Positions 1 through 11,792 of a stretch of DNA of 64,000 bases are shown piece after piece. Made by a program: the position numbers and the translations under genes. The stretch's first letter is position 1. Each line of letters starts with the position of its first letter. The notes under the pieces were generated by a model. That model saw only the letters and a program-made list of their open reading frames with translations. It did not search any database and was not told where the DNA came from. This DNA is from Spodoptera frugiperda (lineage: Eukaryota; Arthropoda; Insecta; Lepidoptera; Noctuidae): positions 7,508,001-7,572,000 of the forward strand of contig NC_064214.1 of the NCBI RefSeq assembly GCF_023101765.2. Reading direction: 5' to 3'.

Positions 1-1240
1 CTCTTCAAAAATGAGATGTGGAAGATATTCCAGGGAACTCTTCAAAAATCAACATAATGAGCTCTGCGTTTGAATTTAATAGATGTATACTCACTTAGGG
101 CATTGAAAAAATAGTTTAAAAACGGACTTAAACTAAAGAAAGCTACGAATTACGAATTTATAACAATTAAAAAAGAAACTATATTACAACCTATCCTCTA
201 TGCTATAATAACCAAGCTTAAACTAAATAATTTAAAAGAAACGACTTAAATCTAATCTAATTAATTTATAAATTAGACTTACAATTTTATTAAAAAAACT
301 AACTACAGTAACTACTAATAATCGATATCAAACTAAACCTACGTTAAATAGTTTAACCAAAAAACCAGGAAAACCCAACAAATAAACTTATTAATTGACA
401 AATACAACGAAACCAATTTAGAATATACGAAACAGCAGGACCACTACAGACAAATAATCATACGACTGATAATACACTTTTTCTACGATAGTACCGAAGC
501 GCTCGGCCGATACCCAACCAAATGAATGTAACGAAACCATAGCGCGATCTATTTCGATCCCAACGCCATCTATCGAGGATAAAGACAACTTGGATTATTT
601 ATTTATACTCCGTTCGGGCATTTTCTTTGTACTAAAAGTTTAATTATATTGATATTATTTTTTTCATACCTTTTTACTATTTATTTACTTTTTTTCGATG
701 AATTAAAACAATAACATGAACCGAAGTCGTGTAACGATCGACATAGAATTATCTATACTCCGTTAGAGCATTTTCTTTGTACTAAATGTTTTATTATATT
801 GATATTATTTTTTTCATACCTTTTTACTATTTATTTACTTTTTTTTCGATGAATTAAAACAATAACATGAACCGAAGTCGTGTAACGATCGACATAGAAT
901 TATTTATAAATAATTTATTTCTTATTTTTGATTTTTGAAATAAAAATATATCTATGTCCTTTCTAAGGTTCTAAACTATATCTGTACCAAATTTCAACCA
1001 AATCCGTCAAATAGTTGCGGAGATTAATGGTATAAGCATAGAATGTTCGACGTGATTCTTTAATTTGACATAACTTTTTTATTTATGAACCGATTGACAT
1101 GAAACAAACACTAAATGTAAATTTAAGCATCCCACAATATATTCGTGAAAACCGCATCCAACTCGGATCAGCCGTTTCTGAGATTAGCGCGCACAGACGA
1201 ACAGACAAACAGACAAACAGACAAAAAAAAGTTAATTACA
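1..1240 (+). repeat. Transposon-derived region ending in a LINE-type tail
   Basis: The last 300 bases (CAGCCGTTTCTGAGATTAGC, then ACAGACAA repeats) have the form of insect non-LTR retrotransposon 3' ends. Around 520-590 two copies of a CATCTAT-containing motif resemble common moth repeat sequence. No coding domain survives, and the left end lies outside the window. Confidence 0.5.
604..904 (+). repeat. Tandem duplication, 150-bp unit, two copies
   Basis: 604-753 and 754-904 match almost base for base, differing by a few substitutions near the start (CGTTCGGGC against CGTTAGAGC) and one extra T in a T run. Both units end ACATAGAATTAT. Confidence 0.9.
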
Positions 1241-2649
1241 TTTTTGGGTTCGACATCGACATAACAATAACCCCTGCTATTTTTTTTATTTTTATTTTCA
1301 ATGTACAGACAGCACTTTTCTACGATTTTATTATATGTATAGAATAGATGATTCGTTAGATGCCAAGGTTAGTGAGCTGGTCAAAAAGTTTTATACGATA
1401 GGAGTTGTACTCTTAAAGGGCATATAACACTTTAACGATTTAGCACTCAATTAACTTGTCAATTAAATTTCGTCATTATTTCTTATATCGTATGGTACCT
1501 ATATTTCGTAATGTTTTCAAAGCAAAAGTCCCATAGCAGGGCCGTGCTGTGCCCGTGCGCTTTATGTGTGCGATGACCGACCTAAACGACCGTTTATATC
1601 AAATAGTAAACTTGATCGTTTTAAAAGAAATATAAAATATTGATATTTAATAGCAATAAGTTATAATTATGTGGATTTGTTCATTTTTATCTAGCCAATA
1701 ACTAATTATTATCTTAAGTCACTTTGCATAAAAATCAATTTTCAATCAAAACATTGTGTTAAAACTATAACTCAAATTCAAAGTTAATTTAGCTTTTAAT
1801 ATTCACGTTTTGTGATAAACTACGTTCATAAACCACCACCACATTCTCTAACTAAACATTTAATTTAATATTGCTTTTAAAATATTAACCTATACAGCAG
1901 AAACCACGAACAATACCCGACGTATAATTTTTCTCCGTCTATTCAAAATTTCATAATCCGTTCATACTGAAAGGATTACAGTTTTTCAGTACAACAATAG
2001 CGATTGTCTGAAAGGCAACGTTTATGCGGCACCCATTGAAGTCAACGTTGCTTTTTTTTAAATGTTAGTATAAAAGATTTTTTAATACAATATTCGGATT
2101 AGTAGTTTAATTATGCTATGAATGGGTTTTTAAAATGCTTGCTTTTGTATGAAGTTTTAGTGGAAAAGTACCCTAAGTAGTGTGAATTTTATAGAGATCC
2201 ATTCATTTTAATCAATTTAGTGTAACGAGACCATATATCTACTTTCGCCTTTCTTTTTAAGACGAAAATTAACTTTTTAAGCATTCAAGATTTAAAAAAA
2301 AACATAATTTGCATAAAATACTGCCCCTTATTAGTATGTCTCACGAAATTTACAATAAAATTACATAGGTACATACATTTTGCATTAAATTTCAGGATTA
2401 ATCCACAACTTTTCAGTCCTATTACTACATACATACAAGTATATACATAAGCTACAAAAATCCTGTTCGCCGTGCGCCCGTAGTTTTAATTTCCGGTAGC
2501 GTTGCGTCGGCAAGGAAATGTCAATCAACGAACTTCCATTCACAGCTTGTCGTATACAGTCCGTTTTTGAACCGGATTTAATTTTTAATCGAAATTTATA
2601 ACTACGCTTATTGAACCTATAATAATCTATATATGTAATATCATAATCA

Positions 2650-2756
2650 TCAACAGCCCCTATAAGGCCTATAATCTATTAATATACCTACATGTGTAAT
2701 TTCATAATGATCAACAGCCCGGGACTGTCCATTGCTGGACTATTAGCCTCTTTTTT
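2650..2756 (+). repeat. RTE-like LINE 3' tail fragment
   Basis: Contains CAACAGCC and GTCCATTGCTGGACTA, the hallmark end of a LINE family very common in moths (compare 53166-53375). A shorter echo of the same start is at about 2650. Confidence 0.55.
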
Positions 2757-2816
2757 AACCGACTTCCCAAAAAGGTGGAGGTTCTCAATTCGGCCGGTTT
2801 TTTTTTTACAACACAG

Positions 2817-2924
2817 AGCACCACATATGGGGCTCAGTAGGACTAATGTTCGATCCGGAGCTGCAGACTACCTAACGTGTAACCGGGGTTTCAACTCAAA
2901 AGCAGGAATAGCAACAAGGTGGTT
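2817..2924 (+). repeat. Repeat family C, left part of a split copy
   Basis: Matches the family seen in full at 49166-49397 (GGGGCTCAGTAGGACT, then CCGGAGCTGCAGACTACCT). The right part resumes at 3182 after an insertion. I cannot assign the family to a transposon class. Confidence 0.7.
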
Positions 2925-3181
2925 GTTCGGAAACGTCTGAACGAACATAAAACCTTATGTATAAAACTTTTTGTTTGCTGGCTGGCGACGGAAAAAGTGA
3001 CGGCATCAAAGGGAAGATCGCGACTCGCCACTTTCGCCCGAGCAGCTGTACAAGCATCAAGGTCGCGCGCATAAAAATTATTCTTTTGTTTTCTTTTCCT
3101 CATATTTTTCTCATATATTTTTATAATCCGTTGTATAAATATACCAGTACCTATTATACAGCCCAAGTACTTTTCTTAACA
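2925..3181. mobile_element. 257-bp insertion inside repeat family C
   Basis: It interrupts the repeat exactly and is flanked by a six-base direct duplication, GTGGTT, at 2919-2924 and 3182-3187. It has no clear terminal inverted repeats. Its middle is GC-rich and open on both strands. I cannot place it in a family. Confidence 0.6.
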
Positions 3182-3262
3182 GTGGTTTTTAGCCAGTAGC
3201 AGTCTGACACTCCCTCTCCCTCCAAAGCGGGACAAGTCAATGAATGCCCCTTAGAAGAGGGG
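3182..3262 (+). repeat. Repeat family C, right part of the split copy
   Basis: GTGGTTTTTAGCCAG and CAGTCTGACACTCCCTCTC continue the family after the insertion at 2925-3181. Confidence 0.7.
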
Positions 3263-3633
3263 CTTGTCAACAAATATTATTTATTGTTTTGAAATCAGGC
3301 AGTTGAGCAGTTTTCTTTTTAATATTAAATACAAATTTCGGTTTTCATCTGTTACATTTTTGTTGGTAAGAGAAATAAACAAAAAACTTCATCCAATTAG
3401 CAAAGTTTCGGGTTCAAATAACAGCGATATTAAATTACTTTGGGAGCGAAGAATTTCGTTCTTTCAGAGCTATAAGTTTCAGTTCATTTAAATTGTTTTG
3501 TGATAGGCCTCTGGTATTTTAGTACTTAGAAAGTCTTGGTTGCTAGGTACTTAGGTTTCTAGAGCAATTTCTAGGTGTTTGATATCGAATTTTTACTCCG
3601 AAATTAAGACTTTGATCCAGGCTATATTTTTTG

Positions 3634-3803
3634 TATAAAAAGATGCGTACTATAGATGGCTTCCCTGCTATCGATACATCGCAAACTCAAGCTGCGTATT
3701 CCTCGCACAGCTACAAAGTTTGGTATCAGTGGAAACGGTTACATAGTTTCACAGCTTAGCTAATCATCATCTTCGTAGCATAACTACATAGCACATATCC
3801 CTA
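3634..3803 (-). mobile_element. MITE family M1, partial copy
   Basis: The reverse of the left half of the element at 20391-20695, including its terminal motif (CATAGCACAT here). It begins internally at about 3634. Confidence 0.7.
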
Positions 3804-4516
3804 TACACCCTCAATTTGATTCAAGAACAGTACAAACCACAAGCTAATCCCTGACACACATCGAGAAAGCTTCTACTAAAATGTAATGGGAACTGCCTAT
3901 TCTATTATGCCGACATTCTCTAGATAATGTATCTTAATTTGTCGCAAAATGGCGTCTATTTTATTCGAAGTCGCTGATTGGTTGTAACGTAAACACGTTA
4001 ATTTGTCTTCGCTGTTCATTGGTAGCTTTAGTGTTTACTTGTAAATTGTTTATTTAGTTTTATTGTAGTTGTCTCTGTTAAAGTGGTGATCGCTTTTTGT
4101 GGTCTTTGCTCTGTATTTGTGTTGTTTAAAAAGATCCGTATTGTGATGAATAGCAGATTTTTGTTAGTATCTTTAATTAATGATTAGTTTTACCTTTTTT
4201 TGCTGAAAACGTTCACTAACTCCTACTGACTCTGTACTGTTTTGAAAATCGAAATTCCTGATAAAACCAATAACGTTTTTAAACTAACGCCCGAATACTG
4301 AAATGCTACTCAAATTTAAGTCATACTTAAATCTCGTGCTCTGTCATTTACAAAGAATTTGTAGGGACAGATCTATATTTGAGAGCATCTTAAAATTTAG
4401 TGACGTTTGAGTATTCCACCATAAGGATTTCAAACTTTTAACCTCATTCACGGCTTGTTGCTTATAATAATAATAACTTATGTATTTATGACAATCTTCC
4501 AGTTCTGCTACCATAC

Positions 4517-4689
4517 CTGCATGATCCAGGAGCCGTTCCCAGCGAATGTATATCCAGCGTGCACAAGGTGCCTGTGTCGAGTGAAGGAGCTGAGCAGGTT
4601 GCGCATGCACTGCATCAGCGTGTTCATCTGAGGGTGGATCAGGATCTCCGTCACCAGGTTCTCCGAAGCGAACTGTATCAGACGTTCGC
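4517..4689 (-). CDS. futsch: Internal coding exon of futsch (MAP1-family microtubule-associated protein)
   Basis: Read on the minus strand, a pyrimidine-rich acceptor ending TTTACAG precedes the exon and a GTATGG donor follows it. The 173 bp hold two bases completing a glycine codon, then 57 codons with no stop, ending in phase 0. The peptide includes LIQFASENLVTEILIHPQ and AGYTFAGNGSWIMQ. In family terms this is the N-terminal conserved domain of MAP1/Futsch proteins, which bind and stabilise microtubules in axons, dendrites and synapses; vertebrate MAP1B has a recognisably related stretch here. Phase fits the exon at 19697-19795 exactly. The exon is GC-richer than its surroundings. The next exon should begin in phase 0 and is not visible below 4517, so it is probably outside the window. 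A competing frame on the same strand is also open but makes no recognisable protein. Confidence 0.9.
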
Positions 4690-4900
4690 CTGTAAAGAAA
4701 ATTTCTATGTTAGTTTAGGATGTTTTAGGATAATTTTTAATGGGAATTTGATATAGTAATCTTTTTGCTTCTTAATTACATTAGGTTGGAGAAATTTATT
4801 GTTAGACAGTAATGGTTTCCTAACATTTAGATTATAATTATGAGTTTGGGAATCTTTCTTGCATTTACATAGATAGCGTTTTAGTATAATGCTTTAGATT

Positions 4901-5061
4901 TATTATTAGAACCTAAAACGAAATATTTACCATGTTTATTAAGTCTTTGTACATATATTCCAGTTCATCCGTGATAATGGCGCTTGCAACAGTGGCGAAA
5001 TATCGGAAACTCACAAAGACTAATAAACATGGTAAATATCCCGTTTTAACTTCTAATGATA
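4901..5061. mobile_element. Fold-back element with arms of about 47 bp
   Basis: The left arm (4901-4950) and right arm (5013-5061) are inverted copies sharing ACCATGTTTATTA and AAAACG motifs with few mismatches. The core carries GGCGAAATATCGG, which I associate with a widespread moth repeat. Confidence 0.8.
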
Positions 5062-5683
5062 TTACTAGTGACCATGTCAGTTTAAAAAATCAAAAATGGC
5101 TTTAGATTGATTCATCTCCTTTTTTATATTAAATACTAAGTTGTATAAATAATCCTTCAACATTTGTGTTTCATTCAAGTCATAATTAGATCATACTTTC
5201 GTATTTGAACGAAGAAATCAACTTGTTTATCTACTAGACTATTCTATACCACAAAATAATAGAACAGCGAATTCTTCTATAAATTTTCCACTAAGTCAAT
5301 ATTATTTCATGTAATACAAATACTGGTTACATAAGTACCATAAAGAACCTCGATCTTAATATTCTGGTTCGTGGGTAAGTAATATATTGCGTGTTGCCAG
5401 CCCATAAAATGACGTTAGGACAATCTTTAGTTTTCGCCCCATTTTCGCTGGTTCAAGCGAGCGAAGGTTTCATTGTAATATGTTTTTATCATTGACATAT
5501 TTTTATTTAGCGTTTCGTGGAATATATTTGTTTTGTTCTTTATTTATTAAGTGGTGGTTTTTATTTGTGTTGATTTATTTCTTTGTTCGTTATGTGATTG
5601 TTACCGTACGAGATTTATAGGTTAAGATTCCAGAATTATTTATGTGCATTTTACCAAAACTGTTCAGCAGTTTTGGATATACA

Positions 5684-5760
5684 TAAGACAAGTGGTCGCA
5701 AGTGCGACTGCCGGACAAGGGGTTCGATTCCCGGGTCGGGCAAAGTATTACTGGACTTAG
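5684..5760 (+). mobile_element. SINE family S2, 5'-truncated
   Basis: tRNA-like head with box B GGTTCGATTCC followed by GGGTCGGGCAAAGTATTACT, as in the fuller copy at 63869. The extreme 5' end is missing. Confidence 0.75.
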
Positions 5761-6108
5761 CAGTATCTATCACTTTATCTGCTTCATTTAATATCATAGT
5801 AAGTCTATTAGTTGTTATTAACCTCCAGTATAAGTAATTCCAACATCTCCATTCATAAAACTCCTCACACAACTATCTAAAGCACCCTTCATCACCCGCA
5901 CTCACACATAGACATTTCTAACCCTAACCGCTAACAGCCACATGCCGCAACCTTGAACGGCTGACACCATGAGTAAAAATATTAAATCCATGGCGACAAA
6001 AAAAGGTACCGCAGTGCGCCATTTTAACCACAGCTATCGAGACGTCTCCATTCACTCCCATTCACTCCCATTCATTCGTTCACCTCATTCACCTTCCCAT
6101 TCATTGCG

Positions 6109-6116
6109 TGACGTCA
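6109..6116. promoter_or_regulatory. Full CRE palindrome TGACGTCA
   Basis: A perfect cAMP-response/ATF-type site downstream of a CATTCACTCC-rich stretch at 6050-6105. About one such octamer is expected by chance in a window this size. Confidence 0.25.
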
Positions 6117-7145
6117 TTTATTTGATTGTTCCTCTTAATATAATTCGTGTTTGCCTTTATCTGCCGCCATTTTGTTTGTGTGAGCTCCGAGTGAGCAATC
6201 GACTTAGTGATTGAGTGCTTAAATTAAGTGTTGGGGTGGTGTGTGCAGGCGATGTGATTTACTTTTATTTGATAGTCTTGGTGACTTGTTAATAGGGTAG
6301 TAATTTTATAGCATTATTTAGGGAACAGTGAGTAAAGTTCCCTAAGAAAAATAGGATCTTCCGATCATGCGAGGTGATCGTGGCTGGTGGGCTTTCTCCC
6401 CATCTGTTGTTCGTTGGGATTTTCTATCTATGTTTATTCGGATGGATAGTTCCTATGTGTGATGTAGGATTTATGATGCCATTCGTTGATTTGTTCGTCG
6501 TTCGTGTTACTTATGTCGACCTATGTTCGACTTTTGTCATCTGTCACTTGTCATGTGTCGCCACAGTTAATTAGTTTATGTTGATTACGATATAAAGAAA
6601 GTAACTATATCTAGTCTAATCTGTCTAGTCTGTCATAGATATTTTAACGTTCAAAAAAATAAACAGTTGAGGATTACGTGATACGTACTGTAAAAATATA
6701 CCCCAATAAAACAAATAATGCTACAAACAAAATAAAAAACTACCCACTCATTAAATTTACAAACATATACAAGTACGATAAAACTCATACACAAATGAAT
6801 CGTGACAATGACAAGCGTATCGAATGAAAAAAATGTAACATAAGACCTGAAAATAAACGAAAATGTCGAAGCCTGATCCATCGTATCAATTAGTAGCCAA
6901 TTTGTAGGCGATCGATATGGAATTAATAACAGCGGCCATTGTTCGCAGAATGTCAAAGGCTCTCGAATTTTTCGCTTCCCTTCGTTAATTGTTGTAGCCC
7001 AACAAAAGATTTTTTGTTAATACCTTTTTTTAACAAAGCGAGTGGAATATTCAAAGTTTAATTATGTCGTGTTTAAAGGGTACGTGGGTTGTAGAGTCTA
7101 GAAAAAGGTGGAAGAGGTATAAAGAGATTATTTTTGTAAGTTTAA

Positions 7146-7398
7146 ATGTGGGGAGCCATGTTTCGGCATGAGTGGGCCAGCTCGACCGGAGTGATACCAC
7201 GGCTTCACAGAAGATCGACGTAAAACAACACTTGTGTTGTGTGAGTGAGGTTACCGGAGGCCCAATTACCCACCTTCCAATCTTCCTAATCGTCGATTCC
7301 CCAACAACCCTTACGCCCTAATTTCTAACCCCCAAAAGGCCGACAACGCACTTGTAACACTTCTGGTCTTTTGGATGTCCATGGACGGTAGCGGCTTA
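7146..7398 (+). mobile_element. Repeat family D, near full length
   Basis: Starts GGGGAGCCATGTTTCGGCAT, passes GGCCAGCTCGACCGGAGTG and ends near GTCCATGGACGGTAGC. The family recurs on both strands (13258, 31348, 44089, 47126, 60112). It is non-coding and likely non-autonomous; I cannot assign a class. Confidence 0.75.
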
Positions 7399-8304
7399 TG
7401 ACATAAAAATAGTGTTATATAAGTCAGATAAGTAAAAACTATGGCCATAAAATGAAATAAAGATCTCAAAAAAAAACCATGCTTCCACCATCCATCTTAA
7501 AGTGTAACATTTTAATCAAAAATTAACAATCCTTTTGAAGATCATTATCTCAAATACGGACTTAATTAGGATTATCATCTCGCAGCTGTAGCAATTACGA
7601 AACACCTCGGGTGCTTTCCGAAATTCCGAAACAAAATGAAGGCAGGATTTCAATCAACTGCGATTGTTTCAAAACTTGTTAAATGTCTGAATTCTGAATT
7701 CTGTTAAAACTCTCCGAATATAACAATTTGTTAGAAAAATATTTGATTCCAAACCCTTATTGAAAGTTTTTGGGATTGTATTTTTGGTTGTAAAATATTG
7801 GGTTGGGTAAAACATTATTGGGTTATAATCAAATTCAAAATTTCTTCGCAACAGCCATTTTTATGAAACTTGCCCAATTTTTATTAGCATGCCAATTTAG
7901 TCTCCATAATGAAATACTTAACTGGCAAAAATTTAAGTGAAAATCTTGTTTGTGATCACGACACCTCTAAGTTTGTTTCGGCATTACTTCTCAGAGTAGT
8001 TAGTAGGAAATGCTGGCCCCATCAGTAGCTTAATTGAAGTAACAGTGCAATTTACGAAAAAATAAAAAAATACGAAGATTTTATTGTTTTATTGCTGCAT
8101 AAATCTTCACTTAAGTGTGACGAAGAGTGCTCTTGCCCAACGTATCGCCCATACCTCCCTCCGACAAATATAAAGAACATTTCGATGAACATTCATAGCA
8201 AAAAATCCTTTATGTTACACAAAAAATCTAAATATCACAAAGCTTATTGAAAAGGAGTGAAAAATAAATGATATTCATGAACAAAGGGCTTTGTTCGTGT
8301 GAAC

Positions 8305-8391
8305 ATGGAAGGGAGACAATACTTGGCTGGCTTTGACACCAAACAAGGGGTGGCCTTCGGAATGTGGACCATGGGGCTGTTTACTGTGAAG
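8305..8391 (+). CDS. Possible small coding exon with start codon, hydrophobic product
   Basis: An ATG preceded by an in-frame stop at 8278-8280 opens 29 codons that run to an AAG/GTAATA donor-like junction. The peptide includes LAGFDTKQGVAFGMWTMGLF: a short polar lead, then a Gly/Phe/Met-rich stretch that could begin a transmembrane helix. It vaguely resembles the start of small four-helix insect membrane proteins, but I cannot name a family. Third codon positions are richer in G and C than the flanks. A good acceptor at about 9105-9116 would add only about 11 codons before a stop. The opposite strand is also open here. This could be one exon of a gene nested in the futsch intron, or chance. 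Confidence 0.25.
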
Positions 8392-8427
8392 GTAATAGGG
8401 AAATTGTTGTTCCGACATTATCTACAT

Positions 8428-8605
8428 TAATATAAAGAGGAGAGCTTGTTTGTTTGAACGCGTTAATCTTCGGAATTACTGGTTTGAATTGAATAGTTAT
8501 TTTTGTGTTGGATAACCACTTATCGAGGGTATAGGCTTAAACGTCACACTATGTTCAATAGTAGCGGAGCAGAGCGGGTGAAACTGCGTGGGAGGAGCTA
8601 GTAAT
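8428..8605 (+). repeat. Degraded LINE-type 3' tail
   Basis: AGCTTGTTTGTTTGAACGCG at the start and a late GCGGAGC...GGAGCTAGTA echo the better preserved copy at 44866-45030. It is badly decayed between. Confidence 0.4.
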
Positions 8606-9597
8606 AATGCATAAGTTTTTATTTAAACAAGTCTGTTTTCCGTAGGTACGCTGTTTGTCACAAATATTTGGTCCAGCTTAAGGACCCTTAGTTTTTAATG
8701 AATAAAATCACAAAACGCTCTTGATTCTTAAGGAAATTTTTAAAACTAACAAACTATACTGATACATTCCCCAAATGAGAAGTTCTATATTAAAACGTAA
8801 TTATTCTTCCTCAGATGTCCCACTTAGCCACTCGACACTACTTTATAAAAAATAATATTAAAAACCACAGCAAATCCAATAACGAACATCCGATTACATT
8901 CCGATTCCCAAGCACCACTCGAATCAAATTGAATCAGAAAAAGAGCAATCCGATTAGTCGGAGAGAAAATACCATCAATACAAAATAAATCTTCAGTGGG
9001 ATGAAAAATATAAAAAGCGAGCAAAAATATAGGATAAAGGATGTTCTCGGTACGTTTTCAAAAGCCTGGCTGAAAATACTGTAAGTTCCTTGAAGTAGTG
9101 TAAATCCCCTCTCTTTCAGTGGGGGATGAACACAGATGTATTGAGTGTGTTCTAGGGAACTAGAGCCCGGTGGAGATTCGAGCGAGACGATAGTCTATTG
9201 TTTGTTTTTGAAGAAGATTCGATGTGTTACCTACAGTTTGTAGTTTCATTGTTCGTGATGTATTCTTGTTTGTGTGAATACTATTAAAAATATACGTGTT
9301 TGAATGTGTTCTTTCTTATTACGGAGTAAACGATACTTGACAAAAGTGGGCGTGAATCCAACGATTCCGAATGATTTGGATTGGATTTCGAAGGATTAAA
9401 ATTAGTAGCCTATTTGTTATATATTTATTTGTAAATCGTTAGATGGTACCATTTCTATATCAATTACTTTTTCAAATAAATTGTTGGTTATCATTTGTCA
9501 TTACATTAAACTCAAACTATAAATATCTGATCTATGTACACAACATAAATATGTAGATAACGTAATTATTTCCAGCAATAACATTTAATATAAGCGA

Positions 9598-9715
9598 GAT
9601 TTCGTAATCCGGGAGAGGGGCAACCGCAAGGGGTGCTAGGACACGCCCCACCGCCGGCCGACCAATACCTGCCGGGAATTGGGACCGGAGTAAGAGGAAC
9701 TCCGCCCCTGGCAAT
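9598..9715. other. GC-rich island of unknown origin
   Basis: A sharp GC-rich patch (CCGGGAGAGGGGCAACCGC, CACCGCCGGCCGACC) in AT-rich intron. The minus strand is open across it and preceded by TTGCCAG, but no donor follows and the product is not recognisable. It may be a fragment of a repeat or of another genomic locus. Confidence 0.4.
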
Positions 9716-9974
9716 AAACTAGTTGAGGAAACATTGAGGTTTTAGAAAACCGGGGTCCTTATTTTGAGGTCATACATCTGACGGCAATAAAGAATTTCGC
9801 ACCTGAACGAAAGAAAGTTATTTCAATCTGAATGTTCAGATTCAGGTATTTTTACGGGTAATGTATGTAGATATTGAAGTTTCCTTTATGTCTGTTTTGT
9901 TATATTGCCTGTCTATTGTTGCATATTTTCATACCTAGTACGTCTTTTGCTATTACTGAAAAACCGGGATCTAG

Positions 9975-10053
9975 GATGCTTTTCCACCAGAGATGTGCTA
10001 TTTAGCTATGCTACGAAGATGTAATAGTTAAGCCGTTTAACTATGTGGCAGCT
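9975..10053 (+). mobile_element. MITE family M1, left end only
   Basis: ATGCTTTTCCACCAGAGATG and following bases match the left end of 20391-20695. Confidence 0.75.
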
Positions 10054-10669
10054 TCCAACATGAACCATAAAATGTAAACCATATAAAACTGAAAAAAACA
10101 CTCGCAACAAACAAATATCAAAAAAAGAACATCATTCCATTAATTAAAACCAAACATAAAAATTAATCAATCAAAAGCATACTCTAAATAATGAAAAGTA
10201 CGAATTGTTTTTGCATGAAATAGCTTTCGTGGGATTACCAGGAAAGCTGTACATACGCGACCATACTCGTACCGTATTTAAAACGATTTCAATTCGATAG
10301 GATTACGTGTGCCGTCACCTGCGCACATTAAATTGCTTGTTTCAATTAGTAGCCCTGATATAAATGTCACGAAGGATTATCAAATTAGGTTTTAATATTA
10401 AATTAAATTTGGAATATGGTTTCGTTCGACCTGTGAGGTATTGAGCAATTAATTTTATGAAATTATGTTAGCGAATAAATAAAATAAAATATTATACTGA
10501 GGATGCAATGCGGTATGTGATCAGTATAATGATTATGAAGAAAGGAGAATAGTTTCTAGACTTAAGATGCTTCCTACTAACATACAGGGAGTTTTATATC
10601 GATCGAGAAGTCATTTGGGAGGCCTTTGTTTAGAAGTGTCAATTTTTTATGGCTTAGATATCCCCATTT

Positions 10670-10724
10670 TCACAACGAAACACAACGTAAGCGGTGTTTC
10701 ACGCTGGTTTTCTGTGAGGATTTC
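10670..10724 (-). repeat. Repeat family D fragment
   Basis: ACGAAACACAACGTAAGC followed by TTTTCTGTGAGG matches the middle of family D in reverse. Confidence 0.65.
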
Positions 10725-11096
10725 TTGTTTTTGAGGATTCAACTACATTTGGATTTTAAATACTACATCACACATATTTTCAGGTTCATTTATAGGCCAG
10801 TTTTATGACCAAGTTTCAACAGTCAGTGGAAAATTGCCTCAATCAGTGTTTGAACCATTACTCTCGACTATTGATTTGTAACTTGGCTAATGTCGTTCTC
10901 AATAGACCACTTGGCAAGTTCTCAAGGCATTGCTAAATGCCCTAATGGATCTTTTCTTTCTAAGTGGATCGTTAAACGTTACTCAAATGGCCTTTATTCG
11001 TAGCTTAGGTCTCGATCATTTTATTTCTTTTATAAAATTGATCAAAATCGGTTCAATGATATTTAAATAAGTATCTTGGTGCATCTGATCTCAACT

Positions 11097-11255
11097 ACTG
11101 CCGTGCAACTTAGTGTGTTCGATTCCCACAAGGAGCAACTCTTAGTATGGTCCATAAATTGTTGTTTCGGGTCTGGGTGCCATGTGCATGTGAAATTGTA
11201 TGTTTGTAACCCATGACACGGGAGGAAATTCTAGTGCAGGACAACATTTTATTTT
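11097..11255 (+). mobile_element. SINE family S1
   Basis: Box B-like GTTCGATTCC, then AGGAGCAACTCTTAGTATGG, TTGTTTCGGGTCTGGGTG and a decayed A/T tail. The 5' head is degraded. Confidence 0.8.
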
Positions 11256-11737
11256 AAAGAAATTGTAGAATAGTAATTAGAAAGATGTCCAATTCTTTAA
11301 GATGACTTGCAGATCATGAGCACTAAACACCGTGTTACATTTTAGTTATATTAATTGCCTCGCGAAAACGGGTTTACAATACTAAATATCTTGTAATTAT
11401 AATCAATAGCATCACAATCTCTTATAGGCCTACCATTCACCAACAACAACACAGACACCCAAAAATATTATAACGTCTATAATCAACAAAAAAAAAGTAT
11501 AAACGTATAAAATGGGACTCCATTTCGCATGCTCCTTCATTCGTGGCGCGTGTCAAGCCAGTGGGCCAGAAACTCCGATAACCCCGCGCCCAAACTTACG
11601 GCCGTACCATGGCGGCCTATATTTGGTTAATAAAGTGAACTTGAATTGGTGTTTACGTTTCAATAAATATACTTGTATTGCTGGGTAATGGTTAGTAATG
11701 GTGGAACATGACATTGGGTTCAATTCACTGTAACTTC

Positions 11738-11792
11738 TCCATCTATGAATCTCTTGTTCGACTCCTGGGTCGAGCAAAGTATTCTGTAACTG
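11738..11792 (+). mobile_element. SINE family S2 fragment
   Basis: TTGTTCGACTCCTGGGTCGAG then CAAAGTATTCTG matches the box B region of S2. Confidence 0.55.

Larger units (their letters stand above)
1..4516 (-). other. futsch: futsch intron downstream of exon 4517-4689 (runs off window)
   Basis: Inferred from the GTATGG donor at 4516-4511. It holds transposon debris at 1-1240, a LINE-tail fragment and split repeat at 2650-3262, and a partial MITE at 3634-3803. I saw nothing I can name in 1240-2640, 3265-3630 or 3805-4510, apart from two inverted CCAAT motifs near 3980 and 4020. Confidence 0.7.

Noticed and set aside
1195..1230. ACAGACAA repeats resembling a CRISPR or satellite array
   Set aside because: Eight-base units at the end of a LINE-type tail, with no spacers.
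5969..6214. 81-codon plus-strand frame with a CACCATGAG start
   Set aside because: The product is low-complexity Ser/His/Pro from CATTCACTCC repeats, with no splice partner.
6651..6956. 101-codon hydrophobic minus-strand frame
   Set aside because: AT-rich codons, no family resemblance and no supporting splice or promoter signals; frames of this length are expected by chance here.
11600..11610. Minus-strand GCCGCCATGG start followed by a GTAAGT donor
   Set aside because: Only 11 coding bases in phase 2, which does not join the exon at 4517-4689 in frame; no other partner seen.
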